A DNA stretch of 64,000 nucleotides from Microscillaceae bacterium (GCA_025054775.1 JANWZA010000011.1:62001-126000); one strand, 5' to 3'. Positions 1 through 9,712 are shown, counted from the first letter of the stretch. Notes: generated from the letters alone by a model not told the origin. Translations and numbers: made by a program.

Positions 1-1
1 A

Positions 2-385
2 AGCAGTTTGAACCAAGCACCTGCTTTTTTGTACTTTTTAGCCAAACCTCTATACAAAACTTTATTTGTTTATCACCAGTTTAATTTGTGGTTGTTAGAT
101 AAAATTGCTCCTACACCTGGCGAGTGGGCTACACTCCCCAAGCGTAAGAAGTGGTATATAGGTTCGTTAGTTATGGGCTATTTCGTCTATTTTTTAGTTA
201 TAGGATTACTTACTCGCTTGCTCAATGCCATAGCGTTGAGTATCAATGCATTTATGACTTTGGGCTATGGCGAAATTGTTGCCAAAGGAATTGCACGATA
301 CCTGGCTGTTGCCGAGGGCTTTATTGGTTGGTTTTTACTTTCTATTTTTAGTGCAAGTCTAATTAGTCAGTTGTTACAAAATTAA
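2..385 (+). CDS. Ion-channel-like membrane protein, 5' end outside window
   Basis: The frame is open to the first base, so the true start probably lies upstream; a TTG at 8 is the only start-like codon seen. The visible 125 residues have a hydrophobic helix at about 49-71, then SINAFMTLGYGE (about 78-89) and a second helix at about 96-118. A helix, a TLGYG sequence and a second helix resemble the pore of two-helix potassium channels (Ion_trans_2, signature TVGYG). Known of the family: such pores conduct K+ across the inner membrane. That this is a potassium channel is inference, because the N-terminal part is not visible. Confidence 0.55.
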   Translation, partial: SSLNQAPAFLYFLAKPLYKTLFVYHQFNLWLLDKIAPTPGEWATLPKRKKWYIGSLVMGYFVYFLVIGLLTRLLNAIALSINAFMTLGYGEIVAKGIARYLAVAEGFIGWFLLSIFSASLISQLLQN

Positions 386-396
386 ATTGTTTCTCA

Positions 397-843
397 ATGA
401 AAATGCTATTTTTTGGTAAAATTCTACTCCTCTTTTGTTTTATTTTTGGAGCGGATACTTTTGCTATTGCTCAAGAAAATGATATAGTGGGCACGTGGAA
501 AACTATAGATGATGAAACTGAAAAAGAACGCTCTTGGGTAGAAATTTACAAGCAAGGTACAAAATATTTTGGTAAAATTACCAAAATTTACCTTCGCCCT
601 GGTGAAAAACCTGATGCAGTATGCGAAAAATGCACAGACCACCGTAAAAATCAAAAAGTGATGGGTTTGGTAATCATTGAAAACATGCAGAAGCAAGGAG
701 ACGTGTGGACAGGTGGCAAAATATTAGACCCTAGCAATGGACAAGTGTATAGCTGTAAAATGTGGTTAGAGCAAGGCGTACTTAAAGTGCGCGGTTATTG
801 GGGCATCTTTTATAGGACGCAGAACTGGTACAGAGTAAAATAA
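397..843 (+). CDS. DUF2147 secreted protein
   Basis: 148 residues with a signal peptide (hydrophobic 1-20, cleavage likely after FAIAQ). The mature part carries the DUF2147 pattern: IVGTWKT near the start, a YFGKI strand, a KPDAVCEKC motif, and GGKILDPSNGQVYSCKMWL, ending in a GYWGIFYRTQNWYR strand. DUF2147 proteins are small envelope beta-rich proteins, often made for processing and breakdown of short polymers or found next to carboxylic-acid metabolism; no reaction is established. It starts 12 nt after the channel-like gene and 17 nt before the next, so the three probably form one transcript. Confidence 0.8.
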   Translation: MKMLFFGKILLLFCFIFGADTFAIAQENDIVGTWKTIDDETEKERSWVEIYKQGTKYFGKITKIYLRPGEKPDAVCEKCTDHRKNQKVMGLVIIENMQKQGDVWTGGKILDPSNGQVYSCKMWLEQGVLKVRGYWGIFYRTQNWYRVK

Positions 844-859
844 ATTTTGTTTCAATAAA

Positions 860-1582
860 GTGAAATTATTTTTTTTATGGTTAAATGTTGCATTAATTAT
901 TCACGTAAATAGAAGTATAGCCCAAGTCAATAATGGTGCGGAAGATTTTTTACAAAAATACGCTCAATCTTACCAAGAAACCCTTGCCTTTTTGAAAGAA
1001 AATAAAACCCTTACTCAAAAAATATTATGTGCTTATCACAAGGATTGGCGATTTGTGTTAGCCCTTGCCTTCCCTGAAATGATACGTTACAACGAAACAC
1101 AAAACTTTTACGAAACTGCTAGCCTCTCACTCTTATATATACGTTGGGGAACAGATTATGCTAATTTTTCAGTAGGAAGGTTACAAATGAAGCCCTCGTT
1201 TGCAGAAATAGTTGAGCAAGAAATTATTAAATACAATTTAATACCTCAATACAAAGCCCTACTTTTTTCTAAAAATATTTCTGCTACTGAACAGCGGCAA
1301 ATCCGTATACAACGCCTCAATGATTGGAAATTTCAACTCCTTTACCTTGCAGCCTTTGTAAGTTTGATAGAAAAAAAATTTGCCTTATATTTGCAGAACT
1401 ATTCTGTACTTCAAAAACTTACTTTCTGTGCTTCAGCTTACAATTTGGGCTTGCAATACTCCGCAGAAATAATTGAACGATGGGCAACCACAGCCGCCTT
1501 TCCCTACGGCAAGAACAGCCGTACCTGTCGTTACAATTATACCCAAATAGCTTTATTCTTCTATCAAAACATTCATTTCTGA
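860..1582 (+). CDS. Lysozyme/lytic transglycosylase-like secreted protein
   Basis: 240 residues with a GTG start, chosen because it gives a signal peptide (hydrophobic 2-20, ending SIAQ). Three sites match the SLT-type transglycosylase pattern in order: a glutamate in FPEMIRY (E73), SVGRLQMKPS (104-113, compare SxGxxQ), and SAYNLG (192-197, compare AYNAG). SLT enzymes cleave the glycan strands of peptidoglycan in the periplasm using that glutamate. Overall similarity is low, so a diverged transglycosylase is an inference. It follows the DUF2147 gene by 16 nt. Confidence 0.55.
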   Translation: MKLFFLWLNVALIIHVNRSIAQVNNGAEDFLQKYAQSYQETLAFLKENKTLTQKILCAYHKDWRFVLALAFPEMIRYNETQNFYETASLSLLYIRWGTDYANFSVGRLQMKPSFAEIVEQEIIKYNLIPQYKALLFSKNISATEQRQIRIQRLNDWKFQLLYLAAFVSLIEKKFALYLQNYSVLQKLTFCASAYNLGLQYSAEIIERWATTAAFPYGKNSRTCRYNYTQIALFFYQNIHF

Positions 1583-1799
1583 AAACTTATATCTAAAAAA
1601 TTATACTTTATATACAAAACTAACTAAAATTTTAACTTTGTATGAATTATATAACCCTGTAAATCAGCTATTTAATTCTTGGAAAATCTAAAACCTTTTT
1701 TGCTTCGTATGATTAGTGTAAAATAGCAAAAAACATGACGTATCGCTTAGTTTGGTCTTTTATTTGCAAAAATGTAAATTAAACATAATTCCAAAAAAT

Positions 1800-2414
1800 A
1801 TGTCCTCGCATCATGTAGTAAGAAATGAACAAGAGCCTGCCCTTTTCATTATAGAACCTAAAGCCTGTGATTTTGCCATTGTGCAGGAACTTTTAGAGTG
1901 GAATCCTACCATAATAGTGTTGGAGTCTGCTGTGGAAACTGTGTTAAGTTGGGGTATCAAAATTGATGTTGTGATATGTCATTTAGAGAATTTTGATGCT
2001 ATGAAAAAGCTAACTACTAAACAATCCCCTGTGGAAATTTTGGCAATGGATAGTGATTTAATTGCTAATGGTGTAAATTATTTGAAGCATCGTAAGCATA
2101 AGACTGTCAGCTTATTAGCAAATTTTGAGCAAGCTATAGAACTGCCTACCAAGCAAACTGCTTTGGAATTAGTTTTGTATAACCAAAACTTCAAGGCCTT
2201 TTGGGTAAAAGAGGGGGTATGGAAAAAGTGGGCTTCCAAAGGTACAAACTTCAAGATATACGTGCCTAATAATAATTTTGAGGCTCGTTATACTAATTTA
2301 GTATTAGACAAGGGCCAAAACCACGGCTTTTGGCATCTGAGAACCGAAAGAGATGACTTTGTTGAAATTGATACACAAAATCAACCTTTCTGGCTCTTTG
2401 AACAATTATGTTAA
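1800..2414 (+). CDS. Thiamine pyrophosphokinase-like protein
   Basis: The ATG at 1800 gives MSSHHVVRNEQEPALFI, an N-terminus I associate with Bacteroidota proteins labelled thiamine pyrophosphokinase; an in-frame TTG at 1752 would add 16 residues of no recognisable type. The family transfers pyrophosphate from ATP to thiamine. Here the segment that normally reads GDFDS is ICHLENFD, so the usual metal-binding aspartates are mostly missing. It may be a non-catalytic or altered relative. The gene stands alone, with about 210 nt before it and 140 nt after it. Confidence 0.5.
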   Translation: MSSHHVVRNEQEPALFIIEPKACDFAIVQELLEWNPTIIVLESAVETVLSWGIKIDVVICHLENFDAMKKLTTKQSPVEILAMDSDLIANGVNYLKHRKHKTVSLLANFEQAIELPTKQTALELVLYNQNFKAFWVKEGVWKKWASKGTNFKIYVPNNNFEARYTNLVLDKGQNHGFWHLRTERDDFVEIDTQNQPFWLFEQLC

Positions 2415-2556
2415 TAAAAACTTTAATTAAACAACATTAAAAAAAACGACTTACACAGAAAAAATTTGGCTTTAAGCAACAAAAAATACAGGGCAGAGTG
2501 TTCTTTGTAAGAAAAAAGTTTGTAAAACCTAAATAGTAAAACTACTATTTTTTATC

Positions 2557-3696
2557 TTGGTGTACGATTACATTTTTGCAGGAGCAGGTTGTGCTGCGTT
2601 GAGTTTGGTTTACAAAATGAACCAACTACCTGAATTCCAAGACAAAAAAATTCTTTTGATTGATAAAACTCCTAAAAATCAAAACGATCGTACTTGGTGC
2701 TTTTGGACCCAAGAACCTACCGCATTTGAGAAAATAGTATCCAAGACTTGGGAAAAAATTTATTTTCATGCCCCACCTTTTGAAAAAGTTATTCCTACTA
2801 CTCCTTACCGTTACCAAATGATACGAAGTATAGATTTTTATGAATTTATCCTAAAAAATCTTTCTAAAAATCCAAATATTACTTGGCTTTATGGTAATAT
2901 TTCTCAATTATATTCAGATAAAAGAGCAGCCTACGTACAAGTAGAAGGTAATACCTACCAAACGAAATGGGCTTTTAATAGTCTTTTCGCTCACCAAAAT
3001 CCTAATCCTAATAAATATCATTACCTTTTGCAACACTTCAAAGGGTGGCTCATTGAAACCCCACAACCTACTTTTAATGAAAATATACCTACCTTTATGG
3101 ATTTTAGCATAGACCAACATCACGAAACGAGATTTATGTATATATTACCTCACAGCCCTACACGAGCCTTAGTGGAATTTACACTCTTTTCTAAAAAAAT
3201 ACTTACTCAGGAGCAGTATGAAAATCAAATTCAAGAGTATTTGAAAGGTAAATATCACTTGACAAATTTCAGCATTTTAGAAAAGGAGTTTGGAATAATA
3301 CCTATGACTAACATGCCTTTTCAACAAAAGCATAGCCCGCGTATTATCAATATCGGCACGCAAGGTGGTTATACCAAAGCCAGCACAGGCTATACTTTTA
3401 TGAACATTCAGCGAAAAACGGATAAGATATTACAAAACCTTATTCGAAAAAATCAACCTTTTTTTAGGCAACCGCTTTACAATAGGTTTCGGCTATATGA
3501 TGCTACCTTGCTAGATGTATTGGCACGCAACCGTTACGAAGGCAAGGAAATTTTTAGAATTATGTTTGAAAAACATCCGCTTACCCGCATTTTTCGTTTC
3601 CTTGACGAGCAAAGTCATTTTTGGGAAGAGTTGCAAATCATGGCTTCTATGCCCACCTTCACGTTTAGCAAAGCATTTCTTTCACAGATGTTTTAA
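2557..3696 (+). CDS. crtY: Lycopene beta-cyclase
   Basis: 379 residues with a flavoprotein N-terminus (DYIFAGAGCAALSL, 4-17), the cyclase signature DRTWCFW at 44-50, and the late motif IGTQGGYTKASTGYTF at 266-281. These mark the CrtY/CrtL family, which closes the ends of lycopene to beta-carotene. This is a step toward membrane carotenoids and, in rhodopsin-bearing species, retinal. The start is TTG at 2557 or GTG at 2560; no ATG fits. No other carotenoid gene adjoins it. Its stop overlaps the stop of the convergent esterase gene by 4 nt. Confidence 0.85.
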   Translation: MVYDYIFAGAGCAALSLVYKMNQLPEFQDKKILLIDKTPKNQNDRTWCFWTQEPTAFEKIVSKTWEKIYFHAPPFEKVIPTTPYRYQMIRSIDFYEFILKNLSKNPNITWLYGNISQLYSDKRAAYVQVEGNTYQTKWAFNSLFAHQNPNPNKYHYLLQHFKGWLIETPQPTFNENIPTFMDFSIDQHHETRFMYILPHSPTRALVEFTLFSKKILTQEQYENQIQEYLKGKYHLTNFSILEKEFGIIPMTNMPFQQKHSPRIINIGTQGGYTKASTGYTFMNIQRKTDKILQNLIRKNQPFFRQPLYNRFRLYDATLLDVLARNRYEGKEIFRIMFEKHPLTRIFRFLDEQSHFWEELQIMASMPTFTFSKAFLSQMF

Positions 3697-4637
3697 GCAA
3701 ATGCCTTTTTCAAAGTCTTTGCTATCAATTTTTGGGCTTCGTCAGCTTGGCGTAAGAACTTGGGTAACTGAATAAAGGCATGAATCATGCCCAAATAGTT
3801 TATTTCGGTAGTTGGTACACCTGCCTGTAATAACTTTTGGGCGTACAATCTCCCTTCATCTTTGAGTGGGTCGTACTCTGCTGTTATGATAAGTGTAGGC
3901 GGTAAGCTTTTCAGGTCTTTGGCAAACAAAGGTGATAGATAGATATTAGTTCTATCTTGATTTTCAGGCACGTATTGTTTAAGAAACCAAAACATCATTT
4001 CACGAGTAAGCAAATAACCTTCTGCTAATTGATTAATTGAAGAACAGCCGAAAGTAGCGTCAAGGGTTGGGTAAATTAGAATCTGTTGGCAAATTTTAAT
4101 AGTTTGCTTTCTATCGCGAAGCATCATAGCTACGGCATTAGCCAAGTTGCCGCCTGCGCTATCGCCACAAAGGGCTATTTTTTGGGCATTTCCACCAAAG
4201 GTGTGGGCATTTTGGTAAGCCCAAAGTGTAGCTTTGTAACAATCTTCGTGGGCTGTAGGAAAAGAATACTCAGGAGCAAGCCGATAGTCTGCAGCTATAA
4301 CAATGCAGTTCGCTAAACTTGCTAGTCTTTTGCATAGAGGTTCGTAGGTATCTAAATCGCCGACTACAAAACCGCCTCCGTGGAAAAACATACAAATTGG
4401 CAAATTTGGTTCGGCAGTGGGATGGTAAATGCGCAATTCTATGTTACCATTATCTACTTCAATAGTTTGTTTGGTTATATTATGAACAGGAGTAACAAAA
4501 TTAGCAATTTTGTCTACTTCTTGCATCCTTTTTTTGTATGCCAAACGTGCCTCTTGGGGAGATAGCTGATTAAGTGGTTTATCTCCGCGTAGTTTCTGCC
4601 CCCAAAGCAAAAGTTGAAGTTTATAGTGTAGTGCCAT
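3693..4637 (-). CDS. Alpha/beta hydrolase (HSL-type esterase/lipase)
   Basis: 314 residues. HGGG at 86-89 forms the oxyanion hole, the nucleophile elbow is GDSAGG at 158-163 (S160), and the likely acid and base are D256 in ITAEYDPL and H286 in GMIHAF. This is the hormone-sensitive-lipase family (bacterial group IV), which hydrolyses short-chain esters. There is no signal peptide, so it is probably cytoplasmic. The natural substrate cannot be told. It lies 34 nt downstream of the adenylate cyclase gene on the same strand and may be co-transcribed with it. Confidence 0.85.
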   Translation of the reverse strand: MALHYKLQLLLWGQKLRGDKPLNQLSPQEARLAYKKRMQEVDKIANFVTPVHNITKQTIEVDNGNIELRIYHPTAEPNLPICMFFHGGGFVVGDLDTYEPLCKRLASLANCIVIAADYRLAPEYSFPTAHEDCYKATLWAYQNAHTFGGNAQKIALCGDSAGGNLANAVAMMLRDRKQTIKICQQILIYPTLDATFGCSSINQLAEGYLLTREMMFWFLKQYVPENQDRTNIYLSPLFAKDLKSLPPTLIITAEYDPLKDEGRLYAQKLLQAGVPTTEINYLGMIHAFIQLPKFLRQADEAQKLIAKTLKKAFA

Positions 4638-4670
4638 AACAGAAAGAAGTTTTTAGGTTTAGGTTTATCT

Positions 4671-6494
4671 TCATGTGGTTTTTCTACCTACTACAAAATA
4701 CATATCTATTTCACCTTTGTTTTTAGCTAGTATTTTTCCCCTGTATTCGCATTCAAATTCATCTTTAACGTATTGGTAAGTTGCCCCGGAAATATTAACT
4801 TTTCCTACCTCTCCGCTACTTTCCATGCGCGAGGCAATGTTCACGGTATCTCCCCAAACATCATAAGCAAATTTCATTTTACCTATAACCCCTGCTACCA
4901 ACGGACCAGTGTGTATACCTAGGCGAAGTTCCCAGGTAGGTTCGTTGTTTTGGCGTTTTCTTTTATTGATTTCTTGCATGACTTTTTGCATTTCTAAGGC
5001 AGCATTTACGGCATCAATAGGGTTAGTGGTGTTAGGTATAGGGATACCTCCTGCACACATGTAGGCATCTCCAATAGTTTTGATTTTTTCTAAACCATAT
5101 TTTTCGATAATTTCATCAAATTTTAGGAAGCACTCGTTTAATTCTTGAATAATAATTTCAGGTCTCATTCTTTCGGCATGGTATGTAAAGCCTTTGAAGT
5201 CGGTAAACATTACTGTTACCATTTCATAGTACCTTGGTGTGGCTTTGCCTGTTTCTTTCAGTTCGGCAGCCACTTCACGAGGTAAGATATTATAGAGCAA
5301 TCTATCGGCTTTACTTCTTTCTAATTCTAATTCCCGATAAAGTTCTTCTAGTTTATCTCTTTGGGCTTCTATCTCTTCTTTTTGTTGTTGTAAGCTAATA
5401 TTCGCCTCGGCGAGGCTATCACGTTGGGCTTCAATCTCCTCTTTCTGTTGGTTGATTTGAACATTTTGTTCGTTGAGTTTTTGGTTGAGAGCCTTCTGCT
5501 TTCGGAGGTTGAGAAAAACCACTACTAAGAAGCTAATAGCTAAGATACCAATAACAATCAACGAAATGATTAAAATTCGTTGTTTTTGGGCTTGCTCTTC
5601 GTGCAAGGCTTTTTCTTGGGCTAATCTTTCAGCTTTAGCTTGCTCTTGCGAGAGCTTGAGGGCTTGTTTTTGGAGTTTTAGCTCTCGCTCTTGTAAAATA
5701 AGCTGTTGGTTGAGCAAACTATCCGACAGGGCAAGGGCTTGTTTTTCCTTCTCCTGCAAGTTACCTGATAGTCTTATTTTTTCTAAAATCAATGCTCTTT
5801 CGCTCATTTTTTTTTCTTTGAGCTTCATATTAGTTTCTGAGAGTTTGGAGGCGGTTTCAGAGAGAGCTGAGGCAATTTCTGATAAGGCAGTAGATTTTTC
5901 TGAAATCACTTCACTAGCTTTATTGAGTTCCTCACGTGTATCGGCAGCGATACTTGTAAGGTAGAGTGTCATTTCGGCATTTAGTTTTTCATAGTTTTGA
6001 ATAGCTTTTCTATCTTTTCGTGTTTTTCTCCCTTCTTTTTCAGTTACAAATTTGTAGGTGGGAACGGCGTTTTCGCTGATAAATTCATACATTTTCCATT
6101 TGTCTATCTTGTTCTGTTCATAAAGTTTTTTGTAAATTTGGTAGGCTTTTTCGTGGTATTCGTAGGCTTTAACTGCATTTTGTTGAATTAGTCCTTCCCA
6201 ATTGCCTAAATTAGCATAAGCATCTGCCATGCCTGTTTCATAGTTGAGCGAGGTAGCTATTTTAAGGGCTTTTTGGGCATATTCTTGGCTATTTTTTTTA
6301 TCGGTTTTTATCAATGATTTGCTTAATTGGTTTAGTATATTTACTTGCTCGGGAGTATCTGGAGCAGTTTTTTCCAGATTATCTTTAAGCGATTGTACCG
6401 TGGCAGTTTGAGCATGAGTATTAAAAAATATAGATACATTGAACAGCCACGTAGTAATAGCAAGAAGACCTAATTCTATACGAAAAAAAGACAT
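4671..6494 (-). CDS. Membrane-bound class III adenylate cyclase with TPR-like and coiled-coil regions
   Basis: 607 residues. N-terminal signal/anchor (7-27), TPR-like helices (about 35-150), a long heptad-rich stretch (about 190-305), one membrane helix (307-330), another coiled coil (335-395), then the cyclase domain (about 420-600). Metal ligands are D432 in FTDFKGFT and D476 in IGDAYM. K472 and D549 are the Lys/Asp pair typical of ATP rather than GTP use, and N552/R556 sit in WGDTVNIASRMES. It should make cAMP in the cytoplasm in response to an input from the extracytoplasmic half. IEAQRD is repeated in the coil. Confidence 0.88.
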   Translation of the reverse strand: MSFFRIELGLLAITTWLFNVSIFFNTHAQTATVQSLKDNLEKTAPDTPEQVNILNQLSKSLIKTDKKNSQEYAQKALKIATSLNYETGMADAYANLGNWEGLIQQNAVKAYEYHEKAYQIYKKLYEQNKIDKWKMYEFISENAVPTYKFVTEKEGRKTRKDRKAIQNYEKLNAEMTLYLTSIAADTREELNKASEVISEKSTALSEIASALSETASKLSETNMKLKEKKMSERALILEKIRLSGNLQEKEKQALALSDSLLNQQLILQERELKLQKQALKLSQEQAKAERLAQEKALHEEQAQKQRILIISLIVIGILAISFLVVVFLNLRKQKALNQKLNEQNVQINQQKEEIEAQRDSLAEANISLQQQKEEIEAQRDKLEELYRELELERSKADRLLYNILPREVAAELKETGKATPRYYEMVTVMFTDFKGFTYHAERMRPEIIIQELNECFLKFDEIIEKYGLEKIKTIGDAYMCAGGIPIPNTTNPIDAVNAALEMQKVMQEINKRKRQNNEPTWELRLGIHTGPLVAGVIGKMKFAYDVWGDTVNIASRMESSGEVGKVNISGATYQYVKDEFECEYRGKILAKNKGEIDMYFVVGRKTT

Positions 6495-6556
6495 TTTTTA
6501 GAAAAAAAATGATAAAAATCTCTTAATAAAAAATACTAGATGGCAAAAGTAACTTG

Positions 6557-6564
6557 CAAAGATA
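6557..6564 (-). promoter_or_regulatory. -7 box of the adenylate cyclase gene
   Basis: The minus strand reads TATCTTTG, an exact match to TAnnTTTG, about 60 nt upstream of the cyclase start. I see no TTTG at the expected -33 spacing, so support is from one box only. Confidence 0.45.
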
Positions 6565-6637
6565 CTAAAATATTTGTCGAAAAATAGTTAGAAATATTAC
6601 ATCAAATTTCAGATAGTTGCTTCAACATATTTAACCA

Positions 6638-7352
6638 GTGTTGTTAATTTTGTATAGATTTGCAAAAAAATTACTACAACCCTGAAACTATGGAACGATG
6701 TCCCAAATGCAAATCAACAAAATTTTGTAAAGAGGGTATAGTTAAAGGCAAACAATGTTTAAATAAAGACTGCAGTTTTCGTTTTACCCCATAGGAAAAC
6801 CTGAAAAACTAAAACGTGATGCATTAATAATTATATCTTGAAGGGCTGAGATTTCGCTCCATTGGTCGCTTCTTAAAAGTGAGCCACGTTACAGTCTTTA
6901 ATTGGATTAAGGCATACGGAAAAAAACTTGATGAAATTCGGAGCAGTGATGTTATTGAAGTTATTGAAATAGATGAGATGCACATATATTGGTTCAAAAA
7001 AAACTATTGTTGGAGATGGATTGCTGTTGATAGAGCTGGGCGTAAATTCATTTATTGCGGAGTTGGTACCAGGGGAACTGGAACTGGTGAAAAACTTTGG
7101 AAGAAGATTGAACCGAAGATAAAGGGAGAGGGTTTGTACGGCTTATTGGAAAGCATACGAAGCATTTGTGCCAGAGCATATACAATCCAAAGCGGAAACG
7201 TTTATGGTTGAAGGATAGAATAGTCTTTTTCGTCATTTTTTAGCACGATTAAGAAGGAAAACTAAATGTTATTCTAAAGTTGTTTACATGCTAGTCTATT
7301 CAGTTAAACTTTTAATGTTTAAAATGATTTATCTATACTATTTTAACAATGC
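6638..7352 (+). mobile_element. Degenerate IS1-family insertion sequence
   Basis: A broken IS1-type transposase lies between imperfect inverted repeats: 6638-6659 and the reverse complement of 7331-7352, identical at 17 of 22 positions and sharing ATCTATAC at the inner end. The total of about 715 bp fits the usual IS1 size. I could not find a clear 8-9 bp target duplication, so the outer limits may be off by a few bases. It lies in the 1-kb gap between the cyclase and oligopeptidase genes. Confidence 0.7.
6690..7340 (+). pseudogene. IS1-family transposase remnant (several frameshifts and stops)
   Basis: The ATG at 6690 begins a zinc-finger start (MERCPKCKST, then CLNKDCSFRF) like IS1 InsA, ending at a TAG near 6792. 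Shifting frame restores GKPEKLKRDALIIIS. After another shift GLRFRSIGRFLKVSHVTVF continues into the open stretch 6879-7211, which carries the DDE-type catalytic region (EIDEMH and AVDRAGRKF). A third shift near 7140 restores YWKAYEAFVPEHIQSKAE, then a TAG interrupts VEG-NSLFRHFLARLRRKTK. No transposase can be made from it without correcting all of these lesions. Confidence 0.8.
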
Positions 7353-7475
7353 AAAATCTAATATGGTTAAGAAAAATCTCCCATTTTTACTTATCCATTT
7401 CAATTTAATTGCATAAGCCCGATAAATTTTATTTTCTTTTTGGTAAGATTTTTCAAAGTATTATTCATTTTTTCT

Positions 7476-7483
7476 TACTTTTG
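7476..7483 (+). promoter_or_regulatory. -7 box of the oligopeptidase B gene
   Basis: TACTTTTG matches TAnnTTTG and lies about 70 nt before the ATG at 7556. No -33 TTG is seen at the right distance. The gap 7353-7555 holds nothing else that I recognise. Confidence 0.4.
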
Positions 7484-7555
7484 TATATATTTTTTCCTTA
7501 ACAATAGCAAAACTACTTAACAAACAACCATTCATTTTTCAACATTCGGAGAGTT

Positions 7556-9697
7556 ATGAATAATGTTTACTTCTCTTTCAAAATTGTTTTGCTTAATAGC
7601 TTTATTATCTTGTTTGCTGGTGCACTTATTGCTCAAAAAGAAGTTTCCGCTCCCCGAGCCCCTAAAAAACCTACCATTTTAACTGCTTTCGGCAAACAAC
7701 GAATTGACAATTATTACTGGCTTAAAGACCGTCAAAACCCTGAGGTCATTCAGTATTTAGAACAAGAAAACCGCTATGCAGAACAAATGTTAGCCCCTGC
7801 CGCACCTCTGAAACAAAAAATTTTAGAAGAAGTAAGGAGTCGCATTAATCCACAAGAAAGTTCGCCTTATTATCAAATTGGGAATTATTTTTACTATCAA
7901 CGTTATGAATTAGGACAAGAATATCCCAAATATTGCAGAAAAAAAGGGAACATACAAGCCGAAGAAGAGGTACTCTTTGATGTGGCAATGATGGCACAAA
8001 ATAAAGAAGTGTATGAATTAGAAACCTTCACACCGAGCGATGACCACAACTACGTTGCCTTAGCTATTGATACCTTAGGTAATAATATTTTTACATTATA
8101 TTTCAAAGATTTACGCACAGGGAAAATGCTTGACGATGTAATCCCCTATTGTGCAGGTGTAGTAGTATGGGCAAGCGATAACAAAACAGTCTTTTACAAT
8201 ACCATTAATCCACAAACCCTGAGAGCAGACCAAATCAAAAAGCACATTCTAGGCACACCCGTAAGCAAAGATGAAATACTAATAAATGAAAAAGACACGC
8301 AGTTTTCCGTGTCTCTCATGCGAAGTCGTAGTCGTGAATATATTTTTTTTAGTATTGATAGTGTAACTTCTACAGAACAGTACTTCATCAAAGCAAATCA
8401 GCCTGACCAAAAGCCCGAAATGATCGTTAGCAGAAAACAAAAAGGAAGTTATTTTACAGAACATATAACCGAAAAAGGTGAGGATGTGTTCGTTATGCTC
8501 ACTGATTACCAAGCACCTAATGGCAGAATTATTAAATGCCCCGTCAAAGAGTATAAAAAAGGCACCTGGCAAGAAGTAGTACCTCACAGCGATAGCACTC
8601 TAATTGAGAGTTTTCAAGCCTATAAAGGATTTCTTGTGCTAAAAGAACAAAAAAATGGGCTAGATGCTATTCGTATTATCAACTTACTGAAAAATACTCA
8701 ATATTATTTGCCTTTCATTGAGCCTACTTTTAGTGTAGAACTAGACGAAAACATGCGTACTGATACACAAACACTTCGCTATATCTATACCTCTTTTACT
8801 ACACCTACGACTTACTTTGATTTAGACTTAGTAAACCAAAAGCAAACACTTGTAAAACAAGAAAAAATCTTAGGCAATTTCTCTCCTGCTTTTTACGATA
8901 CAGAACGAATTTTCGCCCCTGCCCCTGACAGCACTCTCGTGCCTATTTCATTAGTTTATAGAAAAGGTCTAGTAAAAAATGGTGAAAATCCCCTCATCTT
9001 ATACGGCTATGGTGCCTATGGAATTAGTGAAAAACCCGCTTTTTTACCTGATTTACTCAGTCTCTTGGATAGAGGGTTTGTATATGCTATCGCCCATGTA
9101 AGAGGCGGAAAAGAAATGGGGAAAGCATGGTATGAACAAGGTAAGCTTTTGAACAAAAAAAATTCCTTTTCAGATTACATAGCTTGTGCTGAATATTTGA
9201 TACAAAAACAATACACTAAACCTCAATATTTAGTAGCTATGGGAGCAAGTGCAGGTGGCTTATTAGTAGCTACCGTACTAAACCAACGACCTGAACTTTT
9301 CAAAGCTGCTGTTTTAGAAGTCCCTTTTGTAGATGTGGTTACCACCATGTCCGACGAGACCCTACCCCTTACCACTGGCGAATTTGAGGAGTGGGGCAAT
9401 CCTAAGGAAAAAATTTACTATGATTACATGCTTAGCTATTCTCCCTACGACCAAATAAAAGCCCAGAACTATCCTCACATTTTAGTTACTACTGCCCTAA
9501 ATGACTCGCAAGTGCAATACTTTGAACCTGCCAAGTGGGTAGCTAAAATGCGCGAAATGAAAACAGATAATAATTTACTATTGCTAAAAATCGATAAAAA
9601 TACAGGACATGTGGGTAAAACAGGAAGATTCCAGCAATATGAAGATATTGCAACCAACTATTCCTTTATACTGTATGCCCTCGGCATAAACGAATAA
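7556..9697 (+). CDS. ptrB: Oligopeptidase B (S9A prolyl-oligopeptidase family)
   Basis: 713 residues. A hydrophobic signal peptide (about 8-27) is followed by the family opening (RIDNYYWLKDRQNPEV), a beta-propeller middle, and a C-terminal alpha/beta-hydrolase domain. The triad is visible: S565 in GASAGG, D650 in ALNDSQV, H685 in TGHVGKTGR. Oligopeptidase B cleaves short peptides after Lys or Arg. The signal peptide predicts an exported enzyme, whereas the classical E. coli enzyme is cytoplasmic. It is a single gene in its own transcription unit. Confidence 0.88.
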   Translation: MNNVYFSFKIVLLNSFIILFAGALIAQKEVSAPRAPKKPTILTAFGKQRIDNYYWLKDRQNPEVIQYLEQENRYAEQMLAPAAPLKQKILEEVRSRINPQESSPYYQIGNYFYYQRYELGQEYPKYCRKKGNIQAEEEVLFDVAMMAQNKEVYELETFTPSDDHNYVALAIDTLGNNIFTLYFKDLRTGKMLDDVIPYCAGVVVWASDNKTVFYNTINPQTLRADQIKKHILGTPVSKDEILINEKDTQFSVSLMRSRSREYIFFSIDSVTSTEQYFIKANQPDQKPEMIVSRKQKGSYFTEHITEKGEDVFVMLTDYQAPNGRIIKCPVKEYKKGTWQEVVPHSDSTLIESFQAYKGFLVLKEQKNGLDAIRIINLLKNTQYYLPFIEPTFSVELDENMRTDTQTLRYIYTSFTTPTTYFDLDLVNQKQTLVKQEKILGNFSPAFYDTERIFAPAPDSTLVPISLVYRKGLVKNGENPLILYGYGAYGISEKPAFLPDLLSLLDRGFVYAIAHVRGGKEMGKAWYEQGKLLNKKNSFSDYIACAEYLIQKQYTKPQYLVAMGASAGGLLVATVLNQRPELFKAAVLEVPFVDVVTTMSDETLPLTTGEFEEWGNPKEKIYYDYMLSYSPYDQIKAQNYPHILVTTALNDSQVQYFEPAKWVAKMREMKTDNNLLLLKIDKNTGHVGKTGRFQQYEDIATNYSFILYALGINE

Positions 9698-9712
9698 GCA
9701 AACACTGAAAGG

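Noticed and set aside
5473-5964. 163-residue open frame opposite the adenylate cyclase coiled coil
   Set aside because: It is the antisense of heptad-rich coding; composition is dominated by Ser, Phe and Cys and no family is seen.
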